DNA of 64,000 nt, from assembly GCF_003194585.1 (NCBI RefSeq), contig NZ_QHKZ01000001.1, positions 682,001-746,000 of the forward strand, given 5' to 3'. Positions within the stretch are counted from its first letter, which is position 1, and the number at the start of each line of letters is the position of its first letter. A program made the position numbers and the translations under genes. This stretch comes from Nocardioides daejeonensis (GTDB lineage Bacteria > Actinomycetota > Actinomycetes > Propionibacteriales > Nocardioidaceae). Below, in pieces: positions 39,761-50,905 of the stretch. A model generated the notes under the pieces. The model had not been told where the DNA came from. It saw nothing but the letters and a program-made list of their open reading frames with translations, and searched no databases.

Positions 39761-40222
39761 TCAATCCAGACAGAACTCGTTGCCCTCCGGGTCGGCCATG
39801 ACGATGAAGCCGGCCTCCATCGGCGGAGCCGGATCCGTGCGCTGGCCGCGTGTGGCACCGAGCAGGACGAGCCGGTCCGACTCGGCCTCGAGCGCAGCCA
39901 TCCGCTCGTCACCGGCGAGCCCGGGGGCGATCCGGACGTCGAGGTGCACGCGGTTCTTGACCGTCTTCGACTCCGGCACCTGTTGGAAGAAGAGCCGCGG
40001 GCCGGTGCCGGCGGGGTCCTCGATCGCCGAACGGGAGTTCCATGCCTGCTCCGGTACGCCGATGCTCGCCAGGAAGCAGTCCCAGGCGGCCAGCGGGTCC
40101 TCGCCCTCGGCCAGCTCCACTCCTGGCGGAGCCGGATGTACGTAGCCCAGCACGGCCGCCCAGAAGAGGGAGAGCCGGCGCGGGTCGTGGGCGTCGAAGG
40201 TGATCTGGACCGCTCGTGACAT
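39761..40222 (-). CDS. VOC family (glyoxalase-like) protein
   Basis: This 153-aa glyoxalase/bleomycin-resistance-fold protein of the long single-module type starts VQITFDAHDPRRLSLFWAAVLGY and ends FIVMADPEGNEFCLD. The central HLDVRI and C-terminal Glu are candidate metal ligands. It begins 25 bp after the UvrA-like gene and is probably in the same operon, with AGAGAGGA as ribosome-binding site. In this setting a drug-binding or modifying role is possible. It may equally be a metabolic enzyme. Confidence 0.86.
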   Translation of the reverse strand: MSRAVQITFDAHDPRRLSLFWAAVLGYVHPAPPGVELAEGEDPLAAWDCFLASIGVPEQAWNSRSAIEDPAGTGPRLFFQQVPESKTVKNRVHLDVRIAPGLAGDERMAALEAESDRLVLLGATRGQRTDPAPPMEAGFIVMADPEGNEFCLD

Positions 40223-40247
40223 CGATGATTCCTCTCTGGGGAGCTGC

Positions 40248-42608
<2,361 letters not shown>

Positions 42609-42632
42609 AACCGAGAAGCCTAGTGGTGCGGA

Positions 42633-43832
42633 TCAGCCGACGGGGACTGCATTTCGCCCACGCAGTGCGGCCATGACCAGGCCGAGAGCTGCTACCTGCG
42701 CCGCCGCGACGACGGCGATCAGGGTGCCGGCGTGGTGCTCGTAGAGGGCGCCCGCCAGCGTGCCGCCGGCGAGCGCCGCCACGCCGAGCAGGGCGGCGAA
42801 GGTGCCGTAGGCACTGCCGAGCCGCTGACGCGGGACCAGGTCGGCGACCAATGCCTTCACGGTGGAGTCCTGGACGCCGGTAGCCAGCGCCCACACCCCG
42901 ATGCCTGCCAGTGCAGGAGCGACGGAGCTACGGAACGCGAGGACCGGCACCAGAGCCACCAGGAACGGCAGGGCCAGCAGGATCCGCCCGCTGACGCGGT
43001 CGTAGATCACGCCGGTGCCGAGAGCGGCGACGGCACCGACCGCCATCGCTCCGGCATAGACCACCGGCACCCAGGCGGCCCGGACTGTGCCCTGCTCGAC
43101 CAGCGCGTAGGAGATCACGCCGAAGGTCATCAGGCCGAGCGTGCTCAGCGCGCAGCCGGCGGAGAAGAGGTGGAAGCGCAGCGGAAGTCGCTGCTTCCCG
43201 ACAGCGACTCCTGGGGGCGGCACGCCGTCGGCGCCCTCCAGCACCACAGGCATCCGTCGGCGCAACAACGCCAGCAGCATGATCGAGATCATCCCGGGGA
43301 TCGCGAGCACCAGGAACGCCGCCCAGAGGTGACCCGTCCAGGCGGCCACTGCCGCGACCACCAAAGGCCCGGCGAAGGCGCCGACCTGGTCGAGCGCCTT
43401 GTGTACGCCGAACCCTCTCCCCCGACCGACCGTCTCGGTCATCCCCGCCAGCAGAGCGGACTTCGAAGGTGACCGCACCGCCTTGCCGGTGCGCTCGATC
43501 AGGATCAGTGCGCTGCCGACCACCAGACCGGCCCCGCCGACGAACGGTGCGATCGCCAGCAGGGGGACGGCGACCGCCGTCATCGCGTAGCCGACGAAGG
43601 TGAGGCGCCAGTGCTCGCCGGAGCGGTCGGCGTACGGGCCGGTCACGAGGCGCAGCACCAGCGCCATCGCCTCGCCCGCACCGGTGACCATGCCGACGAC
43701 AAGCGCTGAGGCACCCAGCGAGCCGAGGAACGGGCCGGCGACCGAGCGCATGCCTTCGTAGACCATGTCTGCGGTCAGCGACACCAGCCCGAAGGCGAAG
43801 ATCGTCCGCCAGGGGGTCCAGGGTCGCGTCAT
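42633..43832 (-). CDS. MFS transporter
   Basis: This 399-aa permease has about 12 transmembrane helices and an MFS loop 2-3 motif in [19 protein letters not shown]. Charged loops and the [20 protein letters not shown] region suggest a multidrug-exporter-like member, but the substrate is unknown. Its start overlaps the trpF stop by 4 nt (ATGA) and its stop lies 24 bp before the uvrA2 start, so it sits inside the trpF-to-GNAT run. Coupling of an exporter to trpF probably reflects transcription rather than shared function. Confidence 0.9.
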   Translation of the reverse strand: MTRPWTPWRTIFAFGLVSLTADMVYEGMRSVAGPFLGSLGASALVVGMVTGAGEAMALVLRLVTGPYADRSGEHWRLTFVGYAMTAVAVPLLAIAPFVGGAGLVVGSALILIERTGKAVRSPSKSALLAGMTETVGRGRGFGVHKALDQVGAFAGPLVVAAVAAWTGHLWAAFLVLAIPGMISIMLLALLRRRMPVVLEGADGVPPPGVAVGKQRLPLRFHLFSAGCALSTLGLMTFGVISYALVEQGTVRAAWVPVVYAGAMAVGAVAALGTGVIYDRVSGRILLALPFLVALVPVLAFRSSVAPALAGIGVWALATGVQDSTVKALVADLVPRQRLGSAYGTFAALLGVAALAGGTLAGALYEHHAGTLIAVVAAAQVAALGLVMAALRGRNAVPVG

Positions 43833-44455
43833 GCGCTACGAGCCGCGGCAAGGAAGGCCCGGATCCGGGCCTGGTCCTTCACGCCCCGGGTGGACTCGAC
43901 GCCACTCGAGACGTCCACGCCCCACGGACGCAGCTCGTGGATGGCGGCCGTGACGTTCTCCGGTGCCAACCCGCCGGCTACCAGCCACCGGCCATGCGGC
44001 GGCACGAACGCCGAGTGGTCCCAGGCCTCGCCCGAGCCGGCCTCGGGCGAGTCGACGAGCCAGGCCGTCTCTCCGCTCCCGCCAACCTGGCCGCCGCTCG
44101 CGTCGGCGGGGCCACGGGCGATCCACAGCGGCACGCCTGCGGCGACGACCAGCTGTTCGTCTGCCGGTGCATAGCCGTGCAGCTGCAGCACGTCGGCGCC
44201 GACGCGGTCGTGGAGCGCCAGAGCCTCGGCGACCGGCACGCCGCGCAGCACAAGCACGATCTGGGCCCGGCCGCCGACGGCGGCCACCAGAGTGGCGAGC
44301 TCCGCCTCTTCGAGGTGGCGGGGAGAGCCGGCCGCCATCACGAAGCCCACAGCGTCCGCGCCCGCGGTGATCGCCGTCTCGACATCAGCCGCGGTACGGA
44401 GTCCGCAGACCTTGACGAAGGTCCGGTGAAGGGAGGGCGTGGACGGTGCGCTCAT
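43829..44455 (-). CDS. trpF: Phosphoribosylanthranilate isomerase
   Basis: This 208-aa TIM-barrel enzyme of tryptophan biosynthesis converts phosphoribosylanthranilate to CdRP. Key segments are FVKVCGLRTAADVETA with the catalytic Cys of KVCGL, GADAVGFVMAAGSPRHL, LQLHGYA, LVAGGLAPENV and GVDVSSGVES with the catalytic Asp. No other trp genes are nearby, so trpF stands outside any trp operon here. That is common in actinobacteria, where PriA can also do this reaction. It heads a minus-strand run of putative resistance genes. Confidence 0.92.
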   Translation of the reverse strand: MSAPSTPSLHRTFVKVCGLRTAADVETAITAGADAVGFVMAAGSPRHLEEAELATLVAAVGGRAQIVLVLRGVPVAEALALHDRVGADVLQLHGYAPADEQLVVAAGVPLWIARGPADASGGQVGGSGETAWLVDSPEAGSGEAWDHSAFVPPHGRWLVAGGLAPENVTAAIHELRPWGVDVSSGVESTRGVKDQARIRAFLAAARSA

Positions 44456-44577
44456 GGTTCAGGGTGCCTGTCGGGAGGGGGCTCCGGCGTTCGTAGCGTG
44501 GAGCTCAGCATGGCAGCCGGTCGACGACGGGAGAGTACCTCGTCGCCCGGTGGTTGGCATGAGGCAGGCTAGTCGCC

Positions 44578-45252
44578 ATGACATCTGGATCGGAGGGTTC
44601 CGCGGCCCGCGACGCCGGCCGCGACCTCGCGGACTGGCTCGAGTCCCTGGACCTGGCCGGCGCCCTTGCCGAGGCGGGCCTGCCGACCTACGTGCGCAGC
44701 CCGCGCGGCGTGCACTGGACAGCACCGCGCACGGGCGAGCCGCTGACCGAGCCTGAGCTGACCGAGCTGGAGGCGACTCTGCGTGACCAGGGTGAGGATC
44801 CCGCACATGCCGTTCCCCTCGGGCTGCTGCAGGTCCGGCGTCGGGCCGAAGTGCGTGCCCGCCTGGTGACCACCCCCTGGTTCGACTACGCGGCGCTCGG
44901 GAGACTGCGTGGCGAGCACCTCGACACCGCCCGGTTCTGGGTGCACAAGGCGGCCTCGGCTGGTCGAGCCCTGATCGTCCCCACCGAGAGCGGGGCGATG
45001 ATCCCCGCCTTCCAGTTCGACCCGATGGGCGAGCTGCGCACCGATCTCGACGGTGTCCTCGACGTACTGCTGGCAGCGGGCGTCGAACCATGGGCCGCCT
45101 GGGCCTGGCTCACCGAGCCGGTGGCCCTGCTCTCGGGCGGCGTCCCGCACGAGGTCGTCCGCGACCCAGCCGAGCGCGACGTGGTGCGGCACGCCGCCCG
45201 CCGCCTGGCTGCTCGGCAACAGCCGATCGCGCGGCCCCTAGGCCGTGGCTAG
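44578..45252 (+). CDS. Hypothetical protein with possible Xre/MbcA/ParS-like toxin-binding region
   Basis: This 224-aa soluble protein has no signal. Residues 95-150 (ARFWVHKAASAGRALIVPTESGAMIPAFQFDPMGEL) and the C-terminal WAAWAWLTEPVALLSGGVPHEVVRDPAERDVVRHAARRLA recall the DUF2384 (MbcA/ParS) layout, where a helix, WLT turn and GG-P-V-D helix close the domain. No RES-domain partner lies next to it, so an antitoxin role is not supported. It is divergent from trpF with 122 bp of otherwise featureless sequence between them. Confidence 0.62.
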   Translation: MTSGSEGSAARDAGRDLADWLESLDLAGALAEAGLPTYVRSPRGVHWTAPRTGEPLTEPELTELEATLRDQGEDPAHAVPLGLLQVRRRAEVRARLVTTPWFDYAALGRLRGEHLDTARFWVHKAASAGRALIVPTESGAMIPAFQFDPMGELRTDLDGVLDVLLAAGVEPWAAWAWLTEPVALLSGGVPHEVVRDPAERDVVRHAARRLAARQQPIARPLGRG

Positions 45253-45281
45253 TACACGTACTCAGCCCATCACGCCGTGTC

Positions 45282-46331
45282 TCAGGCCTCGATCGTCGAC
45301 ACGTCGATGACGTACCGATAGCGGACGTCGCCGGCGACGACACGGTCGTAGGCGTCGGCTACATCGTCGGCGTCGATGACCTCGACGCTCGCGCCCAGGC
45401 CGTGCGCCGCCGCGAACTCCAGCATCTCGCGAGTCTCGGCGATTCCGCCGATGTTGGAACCCGCCAGCACCCGGCTGTTGCCGACCAGCATGCTCGGCCG
45501 GACCCCGTAGTCGCCACCGGGCAGACCCACGTTGACCATCACCCCGCGGGGCCGGACCGTGCGGAGGTGCGCGTTCATGTCGAGATCGGCACTCACGGTG
45601 TTGAGCAGGACGTCGAAGTGGTTGCGCAGCGGCCGCAGCGCGTCTGGGTCGGAGGTGGCCACGTGCCGACTCGCACCGAGCGCCAAGGCATCGGCAGCCT
45701 TTGCCGAGGTGCGCGAGAAGACGGTCACCTCTGCCCCCATCGCGGCGGCGAACTTCACCCCCATGTGTCCCAGGCCACCGAGGCCGAGCACGCCGACGCG
45801 GCTGCCGGGACCGACGCCCCAGCGCCGGAGCGGCGAGTAGGTGGTGATGCCTGCACAGAGCAGCGGCGCCGCCTCGGCGCTGCTGATCCCCTCCGGAATC
45901 GGGCAGACGAAGCGCTCGCCCACGACGACCGACCGGGAGTAGCCGCCCAGCGTGACGACTCCGTCGTAGTCCCGGCCGTTGTAGGTCATCACGGCACCGC
46001 GCTCGCAGTGCTGCTCGAAGCCGTCCTTGCACATCGCGCACTCGCCACAGCTGTTGACCATGCAGCCGACGCCGACCCGGTCACCGACGCGCACGTCAGT
46101 GACGGCCGCACCGATCTCGGTGACCACGCCGGCGATCTCATGCCCCGGGACCATCGGGAAGATGGCCCGACCCCACTCCTCGCGCACCTGGTGGATGTCG
46201 CTGTGACAGATGCCGGCATGGCTGATCGCGATCGCCACGTCGTCATCACGCAGCGCACGACGCTCCACCGTGCGCGCCACGAAGGGGCCTCCGGGCTGGT
46301 CGACGACGAGTGCAGGCGTGGAAGTGCTCAT
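45282..46331 (-). CDS. NAD(P)-dependent zinc alcohol dehydrogenase (YahK/CAD-like)
   Basis: This 349-aa medium-chain dehydrogenase interconverts alcohols and aldehydes. Catalytic zinc ligands are visible at GICHSDIH and PGHEIAGVV. The structural zinc loop is CGECAMCKDGFEQHCERG, and the nucleotide-binding motif is GLGGLGHMGVK. The sequence is closest in pattern to YahK and cinnamyl alcohol dehydrogenase-like aldehyde reductases, which use NADPH. It is the third gene of a minus-strand operon; the Nudix gene ends 9 bp upstream. Confidence 0.93.
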   Translation of the reverse strand: MSTSTPALVVDQPGGPFVARTVERRALRDDDVAIAISHAGICHSDIHQVREEWGRAIFPMVPGHEIAGVVTEIGAAVTDVRVGDRVGVGCMVNSCGECAMCKDGFEQHCERGAVMTYNGRDYDGVVTLGGYSRSVVVGERFVCPIPEGISSAEAAPLLCAGITTYSPLRRWGVGPGSRVGVLGLGGLGHMGVKFAAAMGAEVTVFSRTSAKAADALALGASRHVATSDPDALRPLRNHFDVLLNTVSADLDMNAHLRTVRPRGVMVNVGLPGGDYGVRPSMLVGNSRVLAGSNIGGIAETREMLEFAAAHGLGASVEVIDADDVADAYDRVVAGDVRYRYVIDVSTIEA

Positions 46332-46340
46332 ACCGGCACG

Positions 46341-46772
46341 CTACTCCGTGGTGTGTGGGCCGGTCGCGCTGCGCGCAGTCTCTCCGAGCGCGCGCAGCCG
46401 TGGGAGTGCGTGATCGCGCAGCATCGGCGCAAGCAGCGGGTCCGTGCTGTCGAGAGGGACCCAGCGGAGCTCGGCAATCTCCGCGGCGGGGGCCGGCTCC
46501 CCCGGCAACGCGGCGGTGTACACCGTCGAGCGGAGCAGGTGACCGGGCTCGTTGGCCGCGTCGGACTCGAAGACACCGAGCAGCCGGAGCCCGCTGATCT
46601 CCAGGCCGACCTCCTCACGAGTCTCGCGGATGGCGGCGTCGGCAGCGCTCTCCCCCAGCTCCGGCTTGCCGCCGACGAGCATGAAGCGCTCGGTGCCGCG
46701 CTTGCGCACCGTGAGCACCTGACCGGCGCGCACGAACGCGACCGCGCTCACGACGATCGTGGGTGCGTTCAT
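46341..46772 (-). CDS. Nudix hydrolase
   Basis: This 143-aa Nudix pyrophosphohydrolase has a complete Nudix box, G-x5-E-x7-REVxEExGU, read as GKPELGE then SAADAAI and RETREEVGLEI. It begins VVSAVAFVRAGQVLTVRKRG, a MutT-like N-terminus. It probably hydrolyses an oxidised nucleotide or a coenzyme diphosphate. It overlaps the thioesterase stop by 4 nt (ATGA) and precedes the alcohol dehydrogenase. Confidence 0.92.
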   Translation of the reverse strand: MNAPTIVVSAVAFVRAGQVLTVRKRGTERFMLVGGKPELGESAADAAIRETREEVGLEISGLRLLGVFESDAANEPGHLLRSTVYTAALPGEPAPAAEIAELRWVPLDSTDPLLAPMLRDHALPRLRALGETARSATGPHTTE

Positions 46773-47572
46773 GCGTTGCGCTCCGGCAGGTCCGCGCGCG
46801 GACGGACGGTGAGTGCCTGCTGGAGGGCGCCGAGCGGCCCATCGAGGTCGTGGATGACGGTGCTGGTCAGTCCGAGGCCGTCAGGACCGAAGGTGACCGT
46901 GGTGTCCAGCCCTATCCACTCGCCGGCCGGTCGGCGGACGAGATGAGCGGTGAGATCGACGTTGGGGAAGAAGACCTTGCTGGGATCAGCCCGGACGGAG
47001 AGGCCGTTCGCCACGTCGAGCAGACCGACTGCGCTCGCGGTCGGGCTGACCTCCTCGCCCGCGATGAGCTGGACGTCGGTGTGCACCCAGACCTGTCCGC
47101 GGCCGGGCGTCAGGAGCCTGCGGTGCACGTCGAGAGAGGCGATGAACCCACCCGGCCAGATCTCGCTGCTCGCGACCCGCGGCAACAGGTCCCGGGGCGG
47201 CATCGCCGGAAGCTCGGTGCCGGCCAGCTCTTCCGTCCGTTCCGGCCGCTGCAGCCAGGCGCGTAGCCGTACGCCGACCCGGCCTGCACAGGACAGCTCA
47301 GCCTCGACCAGTTCGACGGTGCGACCTGGACGCTGGACCGAGACCGTGACGGCGACCTCCTCCAGCGGCAATGGTCCGAGGATGTCGTAGGAGAGCCGGC
47401 TGAGCAGGAGGCCGTCGGCACGGCGCCGATCTCGGTCCTGCTCGACCGCGTGGCACAGCAACCCGAACGCGGGGGCGATGTGCTGCTCGTTCGGCGCCCA
47501 GGCGCCGCCGACGTGTGCCGTGGGGACGAAGCGATCGGGGCCAGAGCGGGAGAAGTAGGCGGAGGACGACAC
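46769..47572 (-). CDS. Acyl-CoA thioesterase family (double hotdog, TesB-like)
   Basis: This 267-aa protein has two hotdog-like halves. The first contains GGAWAPNEQHIAPAFGLLCHAVEQDRD and LSYDILGPLPLEEV, the second WVHTDVQLIAGEEVSPTASAVGLLDVANGL. The layout fits the TesB-like thioesterase family of actinobacteria. I start at a GTG at 47572, giving VSSSAYFSRSGPDRFVPT; a start nine codons upstream would overlap the divergent molybdate promoter region. The gene is divergent from the molybdate regulator and translationally coupled to the Nudix gene. Confidence 0.82.
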   Translation of the reverse strand: MSSSAYFSRSGPDRFVPTAHVGGAWAPNEQHIAPAFGLLCHAVEQDRDRRRADGLLLSRLSYDILGPLPLEEVAVTVSVQRPGRTVELVEAELSCAGRVGVRLRAWLQRPERTEELAGTELPAMPPRDLLPRVASSEIWPGGFIASLDVHRRLLTPGRGQVWVHTDVQLIAGEEVSPTASAVGLLDVANGLSVRADPSKVFFPNVDLTAHLVRRPAGEWIGLDTTVTFGPDGLGLTSTVIHDLDGPLGALQQALTVRPRADLPERNA

Positions 47573-47592
47573 GCAGACAGCCAACCACACCC

Positions 47593-47621
47593 TTGACAAC
47601 CCGCAGATGCGGGACCAATCT
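47593..47621 (+). promoter_or_regulatory. Promoter and candidate operator of the molybdate operon
   Basis: TTGACA (47593-47598) is followed after 17 nt by CAATCT (47616-47621). The expected start of transcription then falls on or next to the GTG at 47629, so the mRNA is probably leaderless. The spacer contains CCCGCA-GA-TGCGGG (47600-47613), a dyad with 6-bp arms, which is a plausible site for the regulator encoded by the first gene. Confidence 0.65.
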
Positions 47622-47628
47622 GCACTTC

Positions 47629-48036
47629 GTGCCGAAATTGCGGATAAAAGATGCGGCGGCCCACCTGGGGGTCAGCGACGACACGGTGCGTCGCTGGGTA
47701 GAGCGCGGCCTCCTGTCCTCCGAGACAGACGATGCTGGGCGTCAGGTGGTCGACGGACTGGACGTTGCGCTGGTCGCTCGCGACCATGCCGTCGCACCGG
47801 AGATTCCGCACGATGCCCGGAGCTCCGCCAGGAACCGGCTCGTCGGGCTCGTCACCCAGATCGTGAGTGACCGGGTCATGTCGCAGGTCGAGATCCAGTG
47901 CGGACCGTTCCGCCTGGTCTCGCTGATGAGCACCGAAGCGGTCCGCGAGCTCGGCTTGGAGCCGGGCTCGGTGGCGGTCGCCTCGATCAAGTCAACCAAT
48001 GTCGTCGTGGAAGTCGAAGGAGCCAACCACTCATGA
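47629..48036 (+). CDS. Molybdate-responsive regulator, HTH plus molybdopterin-binding (Mop/TOBE) domain
   Basis: This 135-aa protein joins an excisionase/MerR-like helix-turn-helix (RIKDAAAHLGVSDDTVRRWVERGLL) to a single Mop/TOBE domain (NRLVGLVTQIVSDRVMSQVEIQC, then SVAVASIKSTNVVVEVE), which binds molybdate or tungstate. It is far shorter than ModE and has a different HTH type. It heads a molybdate transport operon, overlapping modA as ATGA. The likely role is to repress modABC when cell molybdate is high. The GTG start fits a leaderless transcript. Confidence 0.9.
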   Translation: MPKLRIKDAAAHLGVSDDTVRRWVERGLLSSETDDAGRQVVDGLDVALVARDHAVAPEIPHDARSSARNRLVGLVTQIVSDRVMSQVEIQCGPFRLVSLMSTEAVRELGLEPGSVAVASIKSTNVVVEVEGANHS

Positions 48037-48800
48037 AGATGCGCCGCACCCCGAAGCTTGTCAGTCTCGGGCTGGCCGCCCTGCTGCTGGGGAGCACCCT
48101 CGGCGCCTGCGGAAGCGACGATGACGAGACAGTGCTGCACGTCTACGCCGCAGCCTCGCTCAAGACGACCTTCGAGCAGTTGGCCGACGAGTTCGAGGAC
48201 CAGCATGACGACGTGGAGGTCGAGTTCAACTTCGCGGGCAGCTCCGACCTGGTCTCGCAGATCCAGAACGGCGCGGGAGCCGACGTGTTCGCCTCGGCCG
48301 ACGAGGCGAACATGACCAAGCTCGTCGACGACGATCTCGCTGCCGACGCGCCGCAGCTCTTCGCGACGAACACCCTGATCATCGCCGTGCCGAAGGGCAA
48401 CCCGGCAGGCATCACCTCGCTGGCCGACCTCGCCAAGTCGGGAGTCAAGCTCGTCGTCTGTGCGCCGGAGGTCCCGTGCGGTGCCGCCGCCGGCCGCGCT
48501 GAGGCGGCGGCCGAGCTCGACTGGAAGCCGGTCAGCGAGGAGGCGAGCGTCACCGACGTGCTCAACAAGGTGATCACGGGCGAGGCGGACGCCGGCCTGG
48601 TCTACGTCACCGACGTCATCGCTGCCGGCGACAAGGTCGAGGGCATCGCCTTCCCCGAGGCGGAGGCGACCCTCAACAAGTACCCGATCGCGACAGTCAA
48701 GGGCAGCGACAACGAGAAGCTCGCCAACGCCTTCGCCGACCTCGTGCTCTCCGAGAAGGGGCGCAGCATCCTCGAGGGTGCCGGATTCGCACTTCCGTGA
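48033..48800 (+). CDS. modA: Molybdate ABC transporter substrate-binding lipoprotein
   Basis: This 255-aa periplasmic-binding-protein-like lipoprotein captures molybdate outside the membrane. It has a signal peptide with the lipobox LGAC at about residue 25. The ModA fold follows: [22 protein letters not shown], then [26 protein letters not shown], and near the C-terminus [13 protein letters not shown]. The Ser, Ala and Tyr positions that contact oxyanion in ModA are present. The start overlaps the regulator stop and the stop overlaps the modB start (GTGA). Confidence 0.94.
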   Translation: MKMRRTPKLVSLGLAALLLGSTLGACGSDDDETVLHVYAAASLKTTFEQLADEFEDQHDDVEVEFNFAGSSDLVSQIQNGAGADVFASADEANMTKLVDDDLAADAPQLFATNTLIIAVPKGNPAGITSLADLAKSGVKLVVCAPEVPCGAAAGRAEAAAELDWKPVSEEASVTDVLNKVITGEADAGLVYVTDVIAAGDKVEGIAFPEAEATLNKYPIATVKGSDNEKLANAFADLVLSEKGRSILEGAGFALP

Positions 48801-49585
48801 GCGAGCCTTCCAGCGTCGGGCTGCCCCGATGGGTGTTCCTTCCGGCACTCCTCGGGGCAGCCTTCGTGCTGGTCCCGCTGCTCGCGATCGTCGCGCGCGT
48901 CGACTGGACGAACTTCCTCGCACTGGTGACCAGCGAGTCGTCGGTCGCGGCACTCTGGCTGAGCCTGCGTACGGCGACCGTGAGCACGCTCCTGTGTGTG
49001 CTGATGGGCGTGCCGATGGCAACGGTGCTCGCCCGCACCCGGTTCCCGGGACAGGGGTTGCTGCGCTCGCTGGTGCTGCTGCCCCTGGTGCTTCCGCCCG
49101 TGGTCGGAGGCATCGCGCTGCTCTACACGTTCGGCAGGCGGGGCCTGCTCGGGCACAGCATGGAGGTGCTCGGCATCGAGATCGCCTTCAGCACCACCGC
49201 GGTGGTGCTCGCTCAGACCTTCGTCGCCCTCCCGTTCCTCGTCGTCAGTCTGGAAGGTGCGCTCCGCACCGCCGGTGAGCGGTACGAGCGTGTGGCGGCC
49301 ACGCTCGGCGCCTCACCCGGCACGGTGCTCCGTCGGATCACCTTGCCGTTGGTGATGCCCGGCCTCGCCTCCGGGGCCGTGCTCGCCTTCGCCCGCTGCC
49401 TCGGAGAGTTCGGTGCCACCATCACCTTCGCAGGCAGCCTCCAGGGCGTGACCCGGACGCTGCCCCTGGAGATCTACCTGCAGCGCGAGACCGACCCAGA
49501 CGCCGCGGTGGCCCTCTCGCTGGTGCTGGTGCTCGTCGCCGTGGTCGTGCTGGGCTGGGCACGTCGAGGAGGGCGGGCATGGTGA
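48797..49585 (+). CDS. modB: Molybdate ABC transporter permease
   Basis: This 262-aa permease has five to six transmembrane helices and the EAA loop [24 protein letters not shown] that docks with the ATPase. ModB signatures include [22 protein letters not shown] and [25 protein letters not shown]. The GTG start overlaps the modA stop, and the modC start overlaps its end by 7 nt, so the three are tightly coupled. Confidence 0.95.
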   Translation: MSEPSSVGLPRWVFLPALLGAAFVLVPLLAIVARVDWTNFLALVTSESSVAALWLSLRTATVSTLLCVLMGVPMATVLARTRFPGQGLLRSLVLLPLVLPPVVGGIALLYTFGRRGLLGHSMEVLGIEIAFSTTAVVLAQTFVALPFLVVSLEGALRTAGERYERVAATLGASPGTVLRRITLPLVMPGLASGAVLAFARCLGEFGATITFAGSLQGVTRTLPLEIYLQRETDPDAAVALSLVLVLVAVVVLGWARRGGRAW

Positions 49586-50667
49586 GTGCTCGAGGCTCCT
49601 CCGGTCCGGAGGGCGTCGCCGTCGAGCTGGAGGCGACGGTCGCCGAGCGCGGCGTCCAGCTCTCGCTGCAGATCGAGCCCGGTGAGACGCTCGCGGTGCT
49701 CGGGCCGAACGGCGCCGGGAAGTCGACCCTGCTCGGTGTCCTCTCCGGACTCGTGCGTCCGGACAGTGGACGGGTGCAGGTGGGGTCACGCACCCTCGTC
49801 GACCTTGCCGAGGGACGCTCCGTGTGGACTCCCCCGCACGCGCGCGGGGTCGGGCTGCTGGCCCAGGACCCCCTGCTCTTCCCGCACCTGACCGCGCTGG
49901 AGAACGTCGCCTTCGGACCGCGCGCCCTGGGTAGCAAGCGGGTTGCCGCCAAGAGACAGGCGATGGCGCTTCTGGAGCGTGTGGGCCTGGCGGAGCTCGC
50001 CGCCCGACGCCCCCACCAGGTCTCCGGCGGCCAGGCACAGCGGGTCGCCTTGGCCCGCGCACTCGCCGCCGCCCCCGAGGTGCTGCTGCTCGACGAGCCA
50101 CTCTCCGCGCTCGACATCGACGCCAAGCCCGAGGTCCGGCAGGTCCTGCTCGAGCTCCTGCCGGGGCTGACGACGGTCGTCGTCACCCATGACGTGCTGG
50201 ACGCAGTCCTGCTGGCAGACCGGGTCGCCGTCATCGAGGACGGATCCGTGGTCGAGCTCGGCCGTGCCGCGGAGGTGCTGGCCACTCCGCGAAGCGCTTT
50301 CGCAGCGCGGATCGCCGGACTCAACCTGATCGACGGTGCCTGGGACGGCGAGGCAGTCCGCGCGTCGGACGGGCAGCGGATCCACGTGGCACCGACGCCT
50401 GCCCTCGCTCCCGGGGTTCGCTGTCGAGCCGTCTTCCGCCCGACCGCGGTCGCCATCTATGCCGCGCACACCGAAGGGTCGCCGCGCAACGAGCTTCCCG
50501 TACAGGTCAGCGCGATCGAGCCGCACGGCGACCTGGTGCGGGTCCGTGCGGGTGCGCTGAGCGCCGACATCACCGCGGCGTCCGCGCTCGGACTGCGCCT
50601 GCGCCCCGGGATGCCGGTGGTCTTCACGGTCAAGGCGACCGAGGTGACGGCGTACGCACTGGGCTGA
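49579..50667 (+). CDS. modC: Molybdate ABC transporter ATP-binding protein
   Basis: This 362-aa ATPase energises molybdate import. The Walker A is GPNGAGKST at about residues 43-51, the signature is [14 protein letters not shown], the Walker B is [12 protein letters not shown] and the switch His is VVTHD. A C-terminal TOBE/Mop domain (about residues 290-360) contains [20 protein letters not shown] and may sense molybdate to inhibit transport. Length and layout are those of ModC. Confidence 0.95.
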   Translation: MVSARGSSGPEGVAVELEATVAERGVQLSLQIEPGETLAVLGPNGAGKSTLLGVLSGLVRPDSGRVQVGSRTLVDLAEGRSVWTPPHARGVGLLAQDPLLFPHLTALENVAFGPRALGSKRVAAKRQAMALLERVGLAELAARRPHQVSGGQAQRVALARALAAAPEVLLLDEPLSALDIDAKPEVRQVLLELLPGLTTVVVTHDVLDAVLLADRVAVIEDGSVVELGRAAEVLATPRSAFAARIAGLNLIDGAWDGEAVRASDGQRIHVAPTPALAPGVRCRAVFRPTAVAIYAAHTEGSPRNELPVQVSAIEPHGDLVRVRAGALSADITAASALGLRLRPGMPVVFTVKATEVTAYALG

Positions 50668-50731
50668 GTGGGATCCCTCAGGAGTCCGGTCGCGCTGCCG
50701 ATCAAGGCAGGAACCGTCCGAGGAGCCGAGC

Positions 50732-50905
50732 ATGTGGGACACCGACCGAGAGCGTCCACGCCATCTCTCACACGACCTTCCATGCCCGCGGTGTGGGCAC
50801 CCGGCACACCGCTTCCTGCCGTGCAGCGAGCGCTGCGACTGCGTGCCGCCGGAGCTGCCGGGCGCCGTCCCGGTAGCCGGGGTCAGGGCCGCAGCAGCAC
50901 CTTGA
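50732..50905 (+). CDS. Small cysteine-rich (zinc-binding-like) protein, 57 aa
   Basis: This 57-aa protein has five cysteines: CPRCGH at residues 18-23 and CSERCDC at 31-37, with a Pro/Ala-rich tail. The Cys pattern suggests a zinc ribbon or knuckle. Support: the ribosome-binding site GAGGAG six nt before the ATG at 50732, an intergenic position, and a resemblance from memory to unannotated short actinobacterial proteins with HDLPCPRCGH. Its 3' end overlaps the convergent alcohol dehydrogenase gene by 23 bp. It follows modC by 64 bp and may be co-transcribed with the molybdate operon. No function is assigned. Confidence 0.62.
   Translation: MWDTDRERPRHLSHDLPCPRCGHPAHRFLPCSERCDCVPPELPGAVPVAGVRAAAAP

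Noticed and set aside
44456..44577. Short plus-strand frame MAAGRRRESTSSPGGW in the trpF/hypothetical gap
   Set aside because: About 20 codons without a ribosome-binding site or conserved pattern. Treated as chance.
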